A program made the translations under genes and the position numbers. Positions 15,980-24,592 of a stretch of 64,000 bases of DNA are shown piece after piece. The stretch's first letter is position 1. Each line of letters begins with the position of its first letter. Source of the DNA: Peptoniphilus_A olsenii (lineage in GTDB: Bacteria; Bacillota; Clostridia; Tissierellales; Peptoniphilaceae); the NCBI RefSeq assembly GCF_040545475.1, contig NZ_JBEPMA010000004.1, forward strand, positions 62,001 through 126,000. Direction: 5' to 3'. The notes under the pieces are model-generated. The model was not told where the DNA came from. It did no database searches and saw only the letters and a list, made by a program, of their open reading frames with translations.

Positions 15980-16999
15980 ATGAAAATAGTTCATTTTTCA
16001 GACTTGCATTTAAAGAAATTTTATAAGGGTAAATTGCCTTTAGAAATTTCTAACAAAATTATAGAAGATGTTTGGACAAATTTAAATGAAGTTTGTAAAT
16101 ATATAAATCAAATATCAGTAGATATTGTTTTAATAGCTGGTGATGTATATGATAGAGAATTTTTTAATCTAAGTGATATGAATAGATTTTTAAACATTAT
16201 AAAGACCATAAATGCCAAAGTTTTTATATCTTGTGGAAATCATGACTATTTTGATAGCAATAGTCTTTGGAATAGAGTAGAATATCCTGAGAATTTACAT
16301 GTTTTTTCTAATGAACTTTCATATATAGATTTAGAAGATATTGGGGCAAGAGTATTTGGCATATCTTATGATTCTTTTAAATTTAACAAAAAATTGGTTA
16401 AACCTGATTTTTCTGATAATCTAAAAAATATTCTAGTAATGCATTGTGATCTTGAGGATGAAAGATATTTATCACCTGGACTTGAATATTTTAGGCATTT
16501 TGATTATGTTGCATTAGGTCATATTCACATGAGAATGAGAATAATGGAGAATGCCTATTATTCGGGCTCTATTGAGCCACATCACTTTAAAGATAGTGGA
16601 GAGAGAGGTATAATAATTTTTGATACTGATACTCGTTCTGTGGATTATAAAGATTTTTCTATTAAAAACTTTCGAACTATAGAGTATGAAGTAAAAGAGA
16701 ATATGACTTTTGATAATATATACTCCGATGTACAATCACTTTTAAATGATAGAGATTTATACAGGATTAAGCTAACTGGCAAACATGAAAATTATAAACA
16801 AATTGGTAACTTTTTGAAAAATAATTTATCTGCTTTTTATGTGGAAATTATAAATAATGTTAAAAACAATTTAGATATTTACGATGTTTTTGGCAATGAC
16901 CGTTTGATAATGAACTTTTTGGACTCATTTACAGAAGAAGAAAAAGACTCAAAAGATTTAGCAATAGAATATTTACTGGAGCAATATAATGAAATTTAA
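15980..16999 (+). CDS. SbcD/YhaO-like DNA repair metallophosphoesterase
   Basis: A 339-residue calcineurin-like nuclease subunit of the Mre11/SbcD superfamily. Metal-binding motifs appear in order: DLHL (D8, H10), GDVYDR (D55), GNHDYFD (N87, H88), MHCDLED and GHIHMRM. After the phosphoesterase domain (about 1-230) comes a capping/ATPase-binding domain. Paired with the following SMC-like ATPase gene, overlapping by 11 bases, it forms the YhaO-YhaN module of Firmicutes, a relative of Mre11-Rad50. GGTGAT precedes ATG 15980. The exact in vivo substrate of YhaO-type proteins is not established here; a role at DNA ends is inferred from the family. Confidence 0.9.
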   Translation: MKIVHFSDLHLKKFYKGKLPLEISNKIIEDVWTNLNEVCKYINQISVDIVLIAGDVYDREFFNLSDMNRFLNIIKTINAKVFISCGNHDYFDSNSLWNRVEYPENLHVFSNELSYIDLEDIGARVFGISYDSFKFNKKLVKPDFSDNLKNILVMHCDLEDERYLSPGLEYFRHFDYVALGHIHMRMRIMENAYYSGSIEPHHFKDSGERGIIIFDTDTRSVDYKDFSIKNFRTIEYEVKENMTFDNIYSDVQSLLNDRDLYRIKLTGKHENYKQIGNFLKNNLSAFYVEIINNVKNNLDIYDVFGNDRLIMNFLDSFTEEEKDSKDLAIEYLLEQYNEI

Positions 17000-19253
17000 A
17001 GAATTTGGATTATTAAATTTTGGGAAATTTGACAATAATATTATTAGCTTTAGTAGCGGTATAAATGTAATATTTGGAGAAAATGAATTTGGCAAATCCA
17101 CAATTGCAAATTTTATTGATGGTATTTTTTATGGATTTAGTCGAGATTCACTAAAGAGAAGAATTAGAGATGAGTTATTTGACAAATGTAGACCGTGGAA
17201 AAGTTCAAGTTATGATGGTTATATTGAAATTGAGATAAATAATGAAACATATAGAATAACAAAAAACTTTGAAACTGATGATTTATCTATTTTAAATAAA
17301 TCTACAGGACTTGATTTGAGTCATCTACCAGAGCTAAATAAATATTCTAGAGTCGATCAACCTGGAGCTTTACTATTTGATATTAATAGAAAGATTTTCA
17401 AATCGACAGTATTTATTGGACAAATGATGTCGATACCAGAAGATGATGCGTCATCAGATTTAAAAAAAAGAATAAATAATTTTGCTACGTCTTTGGATGA
17501 GAAAATTAATCTCAATAAAGTAGTAGAAAAGATGAATAATGATATTAATAGTTTTGGGACTGGTAAGAGAAAGTCATCTTTAATCGGATCTACTACAGTA
17601 AAAATTGATAGATTAAATAGAGAAAAAACTTCTTATATATTAGATAAAGAAAATTATGACAAGAATATTGAAATTCTAAAAATACAAAAGGAAGAATTAA
17701 AATCCTTACAAAAAAAATATAGAGGTAGACGAAGCTTTGATATATTAGAACTAGAAAAGCAAATCGAAAACCTTGAAAATGAAAAAAATAAAACTATACA
17801 AAATCTTAATATGGAGGACTTCCAAGAAGCTATTGAAATAAATAGAGATTTGCGTTCTAAATCTAATAGATTAGACGATCTATTAAGTTTTGATAAAATT
17901 CAAAATGCTGATAGAGAGTTTGATACAGATGTTGAAAAAGATATTAAAGAATTTAAAAAGGCTAAATATGAAATTTCAAAATTAAATATTTTTAACTATT
18001 CTAAAGAGATGGAATTTATTTCTGTGGATATGAGAAATACTCAGAGTAAAATTAATTTTTATATATTAAAAATTATATTAGGAATAATACTGGGTTTAGG
18101 TATCATTGGTCTATCTATCTTTTTTAATAAAGTTTTTTATAGTCTTATTTCGGTATTATTTTTTGCTTATTCTTATTTTAGATATGTAAAATACAACATA
18201 AATAAAGATTTATACAACAGGCTGGATTTAAAGTTAAAAGAACTTAAAAAGCTATCCATTGAAAAGACTGGCATCAAAAGGGAATATGATGTGTTTTTTG
18301 ATGATTTAATGAAAAAATATTCTACTAATTCAGTTGAAGAGTTAGAGGATATTTTTGAAAAAGCAAATATGGACAATCTAAAACTTAGAAGTCAAATGGA
18401 ATATAATCTAGTGATTCAAAATAAAAATGAGAAAGAAAAAATACTGCTTGAAAAATCTATCCAAGAAGAAGAAAAAAAGCTAAAAGTAATTTTAGATAAA
18501 TATAATGTAGCAAATATTTCTAAATTAAGAGAATTATTTTTTAGTATAAAAGATGATAGAAACGAGATTTTTATTGCTAAAAAGAAAGATGAACTTAAGA
18601 AATTAAAAGATAATTTTACTGTGGGGGAAATATATAATAGAGAATCATTAGAGGAATTATCAAAAAAAATAAAAGATAAATTATTAGAAATTTCAAATAC
18701 AAGCGGTAAAGTTTCTTCTCTTGAAGCTTCAGTTGAACGACTTAGATCGATTGAAGAAAGTGAAATGGCACTTGAAAAACAAAAATCTAAGTTGAAAAAT
18801 AAAAGGGATACTCTGATAATATCAAGAGATAAACTTCTAGAATTAGTTAATAAAAATAGAGATAATTACCTTCCTAAGCTTAAAAACAATATGGAAGATA
18901 TTTTGACTAAGATAACCGACAATAAATATGAAGAAATTATAATAGATAAAGATTTCAATATTAAAGTATATGACAAAGTTTTAAATAAATATGTTGATGC
19001 TGAAAATGTAAGTTTTGGAACCATTGATCAAATTTATTTTGCATTTAGGATGGCTATGGCAAAAATAATGACAGAAGATAAATTACCTATTGTTTTAGAC
19101 GGACATTTCGATAGCTATGATGACACTAGACTTGCCAATACTTTGGAATTCTTGCGTGATTATGAACAAGTTTTAATTTTCACAAGTTCAAAGCGTGAGA
19201 TTGAAATTATGAATGATAAAAATATAAATTACAATTTAATAAACTTGGGGTGA
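16989..19253 (+). CDS. SbcC/YhaN-like coiled-coil ATPase with two membrane helices
   Basis: A 754-residue Rad50/SbcC-related ATPase. Walker A is GENEFGKST (30-38). Long coiled-coil segments fill about 200-345 and 400-650, split by two adjacent hydrophobic helices at about 358-378 and 382-399, as in YhaN-type proteins. The C-terminal half-ATPase has the signature-like SFGTIDQIYFAFRMA and Walker B LPIVLDGHFDSYDD. In most relatives the residue after the Walker B Asp is Asp or Glu, whereas here it is Gly, so hydrolysis may be altered. It overlaps the YhaO-like gene by 11 bases and abuts the next phosphoesterase gene. It probably acts as a membrane-associated nuclease complex with its partner. Confidence 0.85.
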   Translation: MKFKEFGLLNFGKFDNNIISFSSGINVIFGENEFGKSTIANFIDGIFYGFSRDSLKRRIRDELFDKCRPWKSSSYDGYIEIEINNETYRITKNFETDDLSILNKSTGLDLSHLPELNKYSRVDQPGALLFDINRKIFKSTVFIGQMMSIPEDDASSDLKKRINNFATSLDEKINLNKVVEKMNNDINSFGTGKRKSSLIGSTTVKIDRLNREKTSYILDKENYDKNIEILKIQKEELKSLQKKYRGRRSFDILELEKQIENLENEKNKTIQNLNMEDFQEAIEINRDLRSKSNRLDDLLSFDKIQNADREFDTDVEKDIKEFKKAKYEISKLNIFNYSKEMEFISVDMRNTQSKINFYILKIILGIILGLGIIGLSIFFNKVFYSLISVLFFAYSYFRYVKYNINKDLYNRLDLKLKELKKLSIEKTGIKREYDVFFDDLMKKYSTNSVEELEDIFEKANMDNLKLRSQMEYNLVIQNKNEKEKILLEKSIQEEEKKLKVILDKYNVANISKLRELFFSIKDDRNEIFIAKKKDELKKLKDNFTVGEIYNRESLEELSKKIKDKLLEISNTSGKVSSLEASVERLRSIEESEMALEKQKSKLKNKRDTLIISRDKLLELVNKNRDNYLPKLKNNMEDILTKITDNKYEEIIIDKDFNIKVYDKVLNKYVDAENVSFGTIDQIYFAFRMAMAKIMTEDKLPIVLDGHFDSYDDTRLANTLEFLRDYEQVLIFTSSKREIEIMNDKNINYNLINLG

Positions 19254-19255
19254 AT

Positions 19256-19939
19256 ATGATTTACGCTATAGGAGATTTGCATTTTGATTTTTCAAAAGAA
19301 AAACCTATGGATATTTTTGGTGTTAACTGGGAAAAACACGAAGAAAAAATCATAAGTAATTGGAAAAATAAAGTGAAGGAAGAGGATTTAGTACTACTAC
19401 CAGGCGATATATCATGGGGGTTAAAACTAAATGATGCAAAACCTGATTTAGAAAAGATAGATGCATTACCTGGCATAAAATTGATATCGAAAGGAAACCA
19501 TGATTATTGGTGGTCATCGATGAGTAAAATGGAAGATCTAAATCTCATTAAAACTAAATTTATACACAATAATTCTTTTGAATATAAAGATTACAGTATT
19601 ATAGGTACTAGAGGTTGGGCTGCACGAGATTCTTTTGAATTTTCAGAAAGTGATGAAAAAATATATATCAGAGAAGTCAATAGACTACAAAACTCGCTAG
19701 AAACTGCAAAAAACAAAAAAATAATAGCAATGCTACATTATCCTCCATTTAATCAAGATTTCACACCTAACGAATTTTCTAAAATGTTAAGTGATTATGG
19801 TGTGGAAAAGTGTGTATATGGCCATTTGCACGGAAATGGACACAAGTATAAATTAGAGGGTAAATTTTTAGGGGTTAAATATATATTTGTTGCAAGCGAT
19901 TATTTGAATTTTGATTTAAAATTGATTTTGGAGGAATAA
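19256..19939 (+). CDS. calcineurin-like metallophosphoesterase
   Basis: A 227-residue single-domain phosphoesterase with all metal-ligand motifs: GDLHFD, PGDISWG, KGNHDYWW, MLHYPPF and GHLHG. It is distinct from the SbcD-like gene upstream. ATG 19256 lies 5 bases after GGGG; a GTG at 19250 overlapping the previous stop is the alternative start. It sits between the YhaN-like gene and a CYTH-domain gene, each pair sharing one or a few bases, so the four genes form one transcription unit. Family members act on nucleotides, phosphoproteins or nucleic acids; the substrate is unknown. Confidence 0.87.
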   Translation: MIYAIGDLHFDFSKEKPMDIFGVNWEKHEEKIISNWKNKVKEEDLVLLPGDISWGLKLNDAKPDLEKIDALPGIKLISKGNHDYWWSSMSKMEDLNLIKTKFIHNNSFEYKDYSIIGTRGWAARDSFEFSESDEKIYIREVNRLQNSLETAKNKKIIAMLHYPPFNQDFTPNEFSKMLSDYGVEKCVYGHLHGNGHKYKLEGKFLGVKYIFVASDYLNFDLKLILEE

Positions 19940-20472
19940 TGGAAAGAGAAATAGAAGTTAAAATATTAGGTATTGATGTGAGTAACTTTGAAGAAAAATT
20001 AATAAATTTGGGTGCTAAATTTATTAAAAATGAGAGGCAGAAAAATATAACTATAAATTCTTCTAAAAATCCCATTGCTAAAGATAAAGGCTATCTAAGA
20101 ATTAGAATTTCTGAATGTGATGGAAATTTAAAAAAATATTTTACATTCAAAGAAAATATTTCTACAAAAGGGGCAAGAGATAATCTAGAACATACTACTG
20201 AAATTAAAGACGAAGATGAACTTATGATAATTTTAAAATTATTAAATTTTGATATCTCTGATATGGGCACTAAAGAAAGAATTAAATATAGCTATGACGA
20301 TTTGATAATAGACATTGATACTTGGGATAAAGAAACTTATCCAGTTCCATATGTTGAGGTGGAAGGACCATCTATTGAAAAAATATATAATTTTTTAGAT
20401 AAAATGGAAATTGATAAAAAACATATTTCAACACTTTCTATTGCAGAACTTAAGGAAAATTTAAAAAAATAG
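19939..20472 (+). CDS. CYTH-domain protein (triphosphate tunnel enzyme, adenylate cyclase class IV-like)
   Basis: A 177-residue protein with the CYTH signature EREIEVKIL at its very N-terminus (the ExExK motif that lines the triphosphate tunnel), followed by KGYLRIRIS, KYFTFKEN, LEHTTEIKDEDE, LIIDIDTW and PYVEVEGPS. Acidic and basic tunnel residues alternate as the family requires. CYTH enzymes hydrolyse inorganic or thiamine triphosphate, or cyclise ATP; the C-terminal layout fits the bacterial class IV adenylate cyclase/thiamine triphosphatase-like group. ATG 19939 overlaps the end of the phosphoesterase gene (TAATG) with GGAGG upstream. The actual substrate cannot be told. Confidence 0.85.
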   Translation: MEREIEVKILGIDVSNFEEKLINLGAKFIKNERQKNITINSSKNPIAKDKGYLRIRISECDGNLKKYFTFKENISTKGARDNLEHTTEIKDEDELMIILKLLNFDISDMGTKERIKYSYDDLIIDIDTWDKETYPVPYVEVEGPSIEKIYNFLDKMEIDKKHISTLSIAELKENLKK

Positions 20473-20473
20473 T

Positions 20474-20501
20474 ATGACATATATAATAATTATGATATAA
20501 T
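20474..20501 (+). promoter_or_regulatory. promoter of the PEP synthase gene
   Basis: ATGACA, a 16-base spacer and a perfect TATAAT lie right after the stop of the CYTH gene and 24 bases before ATG 20526. Confidence 0.7.
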
Positions 20502-20525
20502 ATTTTTATCTTAAAGGGGGATGTT

Positions 20526-22871
20526 ATGACTAAGTACAATTATATTAGATGGTTTGATGAAATAGGAAAAGACGATGTTGGCATAGTTGGTGGTAAGGGA
20601 GCAAACTTAGGAGAGCTTACAAGCTTTGGACTGCCTGTACCTCCAGGATTTTGTGTTACTGCCCAAGGTTATAGAAAATTTATTGAATATGCTGAATTAG
20701 ACGAAGTCGTAAAACTTTTGATGGAATCTGTTGATGTAGATAATGTAGATGAACTTACAAATGCATCTGAACAAATTCAACAAAAGATAAAAGAAAAAGA
20801 TTTTGAACCACAATTAAAAGAAGAAATTCTCAGTGCATATAGAGAATTTTCAGAAAATATAAATGTAAAAGACCCTGAAGTAGCGGTTAGGTCTTCAGCT
20901 ACTGCCGAAGATTTACCAGATGCTTCATTTGCAGGCCAACAAGATACTTATCTTCATATTAGTGGAGAAGAAGAGTTAATGAAGCATATTAGGGATTGTT
21001 TTGCTTCACTTTGGACTTCAAGAGCAATTTATTATAGAGAAAAACAAAAATTTGATCATTTTGATGTTGCTCTTTCAGTAGTAGTTCAAAAAATGGTAAA
21101 CTCTGAAAAATCAGGAGTAATGTTTACTGCTAATCCAATTAATTCCAACACTGATGAAATGATGATAAACGCAAGTTATGGACTTGGTGAAGCAGTAGTT
21201 TCAGGTATTGTAACTCCAGATGAATATGTAATTGATAAAAATTCAAGAAAAGTAATTGAAAAAAATATCAGTGAAAAAGAATATATGGTCGTTAAAAAAC
21301 AAGATACTGTTGGAACTGAAGTTGTAAAAGTAAAGGATATATTGGGAGAAGATGCAATAAAAGACGAAGCTCTTTCAAGTGAAGAATTACAAACTCTAAT
21401 AGAAAGAGGTCTTAAGGTTGAAAAATTATATGGTTCAGTTCAAGATACAGAATGGGGTTTTGATAAAGACACTAAAGAATTTTATTTCCTACAATCAAGA
21501 CCTATAACTACAATTAAATCTGAAGAACAAGAAAAGTTAATCACTTTAGTAAAAGGTCTACCAGCTTCTCCAGGTATTGGCAGAGGAAAAGTAAAACTTA
21601 TTAAAGATATTACTGAAATAAACAAAGTAAAAGAAGGTGATATCTTAGTCACTGAAATGACAAACCCTGATATGGTTCCTGCAATGAGAAAATGTGCGGG
21701 TGTAGTAACAGATGAAGGTGGAAGAACTTGCCATGCTGCAATTGTATCACGTGAATTACAAATTCCTTGTATAGTAGGAAGTAAAACAGCAACTAAAGTT
21801 TTAAAAACCGGAGATACTGTAACTGTAGATGCAGTTAGAGGAATTGTTTATGAAGGAGAAGTTCTAAAAGAAAAAGAAGAAGATAACGCAGTTAAATCTG
21901 GAGGTGTTTCTCCAATAGCAAATCTTGATGAACTTAGAAATTTATTTGCTCCAACAACAGCTACAAAGATATATATGAATCTTGGTGAGCCTGAATTAAT
22001 CGATAAATATAAAACTCTACCAATAGATGGTATAGGCCTTATGAGAACCGAGTTCATATTCACAAATATGATAGGTGCTCATCCTATGTATTTAGTAAAA
22101 ACTGGTCAAGGAGACCTTATGATAGAAAAATTATCTGAGGGTATATCTAAAGTTGCACAAGCAATATTTCCTAAAAATCTTGTAGTAAGAATGAGTGATT
22201 TTAGAACAAATGAGTTTAGAGGGCTTAAAGGTGGAGATGAAGTAGAGCCAATTGAAGCAAATCCAATGATTGGTTGGAGAGGTGTTTCAAGATATATTTC
22301 TCCAGAATATGAAGAAGGATTTAGATTAGAATGCAGAGCTATGAAAAAAGTAAGAGAAGAATATGGTCTTACAAATGTAACGGCAATGCTTCCATTTGTT
22401 CGTACGCCAGAAGAATTAAAAGTTGTTAAAGAAATAATGGCAGAAGAAGGATTAGTTCAATCTAAAAACTTTAAAATATGGATTATGGCAGAAGTTCCAT
22501 CAGTAGTTTTACAAGCTGAAGAATTTGCTGAACTTGTAGATGGATTCTCAATTGGTTCAAATGATTTAACTCAACTTGTAATGGGAGCTGACAGAGACTC
22601 TGGAATATTAAATAATATGGGATATTTTGATGAAAGAAATGATGCAGTAAAGATAGCTTTAAAGAAAATAATAGATGCTGCAAATAAAAAGGGAATAACT
22701 TGCTCAATATGTGGTCAAGGCCCAAGTCAATATCCAGAACTTGCAGAATTCTTGGTAGAATGTGGAATCACTTCTATTTCTGTAAACCCAGACACTGTTG
22801 AATATACAAAAAGACTTGTCGCATCAGTAGAACAAAAAATAATTCTTAAAAAATTAAGAAATTTAGATTAA
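20526..22871 (+). CDS. ppsA: phosphoenolpyruvate synthase
   Basis: Converts pyruvate, ATP and water to PEP, AMP and phosphate, the entry to gluconeogenesis. The 781-residue chain has an ATP-grasp-like nucleotide domain (VGGKGANLGEL near 21-31; VRSSATAEDLPDASFAGQQD at 121-140), a mobile phosphohistidine domain with TCHAAIVSRE (H403 carries phosphate), and a C-terminal PEP/pyruvate barrel with GLMRTEF, GSNDLTQL and the catalytic cysteine in CGQGPSQ. All key residues are intact and the length is normal. AAAGGGGG precedes ATG 20526. It has its own promoter and terminator. A fermentative anaerobe could use it in either direction. Confidence 0.96.
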   Translation: MTKYNYIRWFDEIGKDDVGIVGGKGANLGELTSFGLPVPPGFCVTAQGYRKFIEYAELDEVVKLLMESVDVDNVDELTNASEQIQQKIKEKDFEPQLKEEILSAYREFSENINVKDPEVAVRSSATAEDLPDASFAGQQDTYLHISGEEELMKHIRDCFASLWTSRAIYYREKQKFDHFDVALSVVVQKMVNSEKSGVMFTANPINSNTDEMMINASYGLGEAVVSGIVTPDEYVIDKNSRKVIEKNISEKEYMVVKKQDTVGTEVVKVKDILGEDAIKDEALSSEELQTLIERGLKVEKLYGSVQDTEWGFDKDTKEFYFLQSRPITTIKSEEQEKLITLVKGLPASPGIGRGKVKLIKDITEINKVKEGDILVTEMTNPDMVPAMRKCAGVVTDEGGRTCHAAIVSRELQIPCIVGSKTATKVLKTGDTVTVDAVRGIVYEGEVLKEKEEDNAVKSGGVSPIANLDELRNLFAPTTATKIYMNLGEPELIDKYKTLPIDGIGLMRTEFIFTNMIGAHPMYLVKTGQGDLMIEKLSEGISKVAQAIFPKNLVVRMSDFRTNEFRGLKGGDEVEPIEANPMIGWRGVSRYISPEYEEGFRLECRAMKKVREEYGLTNVTAMLPFVRTPEELKVVKEIMAEEGLVQSKNFKIWIMAEVPSVVLQAEEFAELVDGFSIGSNDLTQLVMGADRDSGILNNMGYFDERNDAVKIALKKIIDAANKKGITCSICGQGPSQYPELAEFLVECGITSISVNPDTVEYTKRLVASVEQKIILKKLRNLD

Positions 22872-22888
22872 TCTATATAAAATTTATT

Positions 22889-22918
22889 AAAAGCGGAGAT
22901 TTTATCTTCGCTTTTTTT
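22889..22918 (+). terminator. Rho-independent terminator of ppsA
   Basis: AAAAGCGGAGAT pairs with ATCTTCGCTTTT (one G-T pair) around TTT, then more T. It lies 18 bases past the stop. Confidence 0.9.
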
Positions 22919-23032
22919 AATACAAATAAGTTCAAAATTTGGTATGAAGAAGTGTAGAAAGTATACAACCAGATAAAACATCTTATTAAAAAATTTATTT
23001 AAAATTATCTATATTTTAATAAATAAAAAAAT

Positions 23033-23054
23033 AAAACCCTTAATCAAGGGTTTT
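23033..23054 (-). terminator. terminator of the minus-strand operon
   Basis: AAAACCCTT and AAGGGTTTT form a perfect 9-bp stem around AATC. On the minus strand it is followed by TATTTTTTT, and it starts one base after the stop codon at 23056. Confidence 0.9.
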
Positions 23055-23055
23055 A

Positions 23056-23355
23056 TCACATTTCTGAATAATCTAAAAACTGTGCAGTCAAATTTTTGGC
23101 AAATAAATATTTTTCAATTTCTACATGACAAATATCATTTTTAAATTTCAAAACATTTTCTGCATAAATTTTATAACCATCAACTTCATAAACATTATAA
23201 TTCTTAGATGCATGTTTTGGTGCACCTACATATACGCTAGGCAAAGGCATTCCACTTCCGCAACAAGCCTTAGCTTGATAAGATTCAATAGTAAATTCAT
23301 CAACGTTCTTATCTTCTAGGAATTTTTTAGCGTCATCTGATATTACAATTTTCAT
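23056..23355 (-). CDS. small HesB-like protein with adjacent cysteines (CC/Se-motif type)
   Basis: A 99-residue protein starting MKIVISDDAKKFLEDK, with a HesB/IscA-like beta fold suggested by alternating strands and an adjacent cysteine pair C31-C32 in AKACCGSGMP. Later segments KIYAENVLKF and HVEIEKYLFAKNL resemble HesB-like small proteins in anaerobic Firmicutes, in some of which one cysteine of this pair is selenocysteine. Here both codons are ordinary Cys. It is the last gene of a minus-strand trio, 8 bases after the cupin gene, and is followed by a terminator. A redox or iron-sulfur/metal-binding role is inferred from the motif; I am not certain of the family name. Confidence 0.7.
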   Translation of the reverse strand: MKIVISDDAKKFLEDKNVDEFTIESYQAKACCGSGMPLPSVYVGAPKHASKNYNVYEVDGYKIYAENVLKFKNDICHVEIEKYLFAKNLTAQFLDYSEM

Positions 23356-23363
23356 AAAATCAC

Positions 23364-23645
23364 CTATTTTTTTATTAGAGTAACGAAAAATTCACTTTGT
23401 TCATTTGCACTAATGGAAATATAATTATCTCCATCAAATTTTAAAATTTTACCAGGTTCTAATTTATAATTTTCTTTATCATTTAACACAATGCTAATTT
23501 CTCCCTTTACCACAGTGAGCAAAACCTCATTATCAGGGTGATTGTGCTTTTCAACTTTCTCATTAATGGCAAGAGATTTTTTGATTACAGAATAATTCTT
23601 TTCATCGAAAATTTTTCCAGGTGTATTACCTAAAAAGGCTATCAT
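23364..23645 (-). CDS. small cupin-domain protein
   Basis: A 93-residue single-cupin protein. The first cupin motif is visible as EKHNHPDNEVLLTVVKGE, with two His and a Glu in metal-binding spacing, followed by LEPGKILKF and YISISANEQSEFFV. Such small cupins bind metal or a small ligand and often act as sensors or accessory enzymes. ATG 23645 overlaps the end of the siroheme-synthase-like gene by 4 bases, and the Cys-Cys protein follows after 8 bases, so the three are co-transcribed. No catalytic function can be assigned. Confidence 0.82.
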   Translation of the reverse strand: MIAFLGNTPGKIFDEKNYSVIKKSLAINEKVEKHNHPDNEVLLTVVKGEISIVLNDKENYKLEPGKILKFDGDNYISISANEQSEFFVTLIKK

Positions 23646-24397
23646 TCTATCACCTCATCTTCATTAGTTTTTTCAACACTATCTAAACCTTCTTGAATAT
23701 ATTTTTCAGGTTCTTCTTCTTTTTCAACTTTAAGTTCGACACCTTTTGTTATATGTTCAATAAGATTTTTTGAAGTGTCTATATCTTCTACCCTATATTC
23801 ATCCATTCTATCTAAGAAAGTCGATAAATTGATGACTTCTTCATTATATAACTTGCGTATAATCTCATCTATATTTTGTGAATTTTTACGCACAAGTTCC
23901 GATCTAATATCGCTTAAAATTTCTAATTTTTCAATATTATAATTTTTTGCAAATTTTTCTAAATCTTCATAAATAATGTCAGTGAGTGTAGGATTTAGTC
24001 TAGAATCATTGATACTAAAAGTAAGGGGACCTTGTGTTATAGATCTATTAATTGACATATTAGATTTAGAAAAAATGTCGTAACGTTCATATAGCATATT
24101 TCTAGAAGAGGCTCGATTTTCTAATGCTTCGTTTAATTCAAAATTTTCGGTAGCAATAATTACAATATCGTAGCCCATAAACTGAAAATCTGTAGGTATT
24201 TCTATTTCTTTTAATTTTATTTTCCCCTCAGAAGATTTTTCTTTTTCTAATATCTCACCGCCAAATTTTTCTGCAATCATGTATATTTCGGCATCAGTAT
24301 TAATCACAGAATTTAAAGCGGAAAGTGCAAGAAAACCTCCACCGAAAATAAGAATATTTTTGTGAGCAGTATCAAGACCCACAGGTAAGTAACGCAT
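23642..24397 (-). CDS. siroheme-synthase-like NAD-binding protein (Met8/CysG N-terminal type)
   Basis: A 251-residue protein resembling precorrin-2 dehydrogenase: MRYLPVGLDTAHKNILIFGGG (Rossmann glycine loop, about 17-22), then DIVIIATENFELNEAL and GPLTFSINDSRLNPTLTDII, which matches the LTVAISTGGxSPxLAR segment of the family. The usual NVVDD catalytic aspartate stretch is changed to NMLYERYD, so chemistry may be altered or lost. Residues after about 225 are an acidic Glu-rich tail. No other tetrapyrrole gene is in the window. It is the first gene of the trio, with an extended -10 (TGGTATAAT) upstream. A role in heme or metal handling is inference. Confidence 0.75.
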   Translation of the reverse strand: MRYLPVGLDTAHKNILIFGGGFLALSALNSVINTDAEIYMIAEKFGGEILEKEKSSEGKIKLKEIEIPTDFQFMGYDIVIIATENFELNEALENRASSRNMLYERYDIFSKSNMSINRSITQGPLTFSINDSRLNPTLTDIIYEDLEKFAKNYNIEKLEILSDIRSELVRKNSQNIDEIIRKLYNEEVINLSTFLDRMDEYRVEDIDTSKNLIEHITKGVELKVEKEEEPEKYIQEGLDSVEKTNEDEVIE

Positions 24398-24416
24398 AAT
24401 ATCACTCCTTTACTTA

Positions 24417-24425
24417 ATTATACCA
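24417..24425 (-). promoter_or_regulatory. extended -10 promoter of the minus-strand trio
   Basis: On the minus strand TGGTATAAT (24425-24417) is an extended -10 element about 20 bases before ATG 24397. No clear -35 is visible. Confidence 0.5.
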
Positions 24426-24546
24426 AAAAAGATTTAAAATTACTCGCTAATTGTCAGAACATATCATTATATTGTGGAAATTAGAAAAAATTTAGTATTC
24501 TTGAAATACAAATGTAATATAAAATAAGATAAGATACACACATTTA

Positions 24547-24555
24547 TGTTATAAT
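24547..24555 (+). promoter_or_regulatory. extended -10 promoter of the first SLH gene
   Basis: TGTTATAAT forms an extended -10 element 37 bases before ATG 24593. A possible second promoter is TTGAAA at 24501 with TAAGAT at 24525. Confidence 0.5.
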
Positions 24556-24592
24556 ATAGAAAAGTAGGTATTTAGGATATGGAGGTTTGATT

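Noticed and set aside
23364..24397. Operon as part of a heme or siroheme pathway
   Set aside because: No uroporphyrinogen methyltransferase, chelatase or hem genes are in the window and the catalytic region is altered, so the pathway name was not assigned.
24587..24592. TTG start six bases ahead of the first SLH gene's ATG
   Set aside because: It would lie one base from the GGAGG site; ATG 24593 has ideal spacing.
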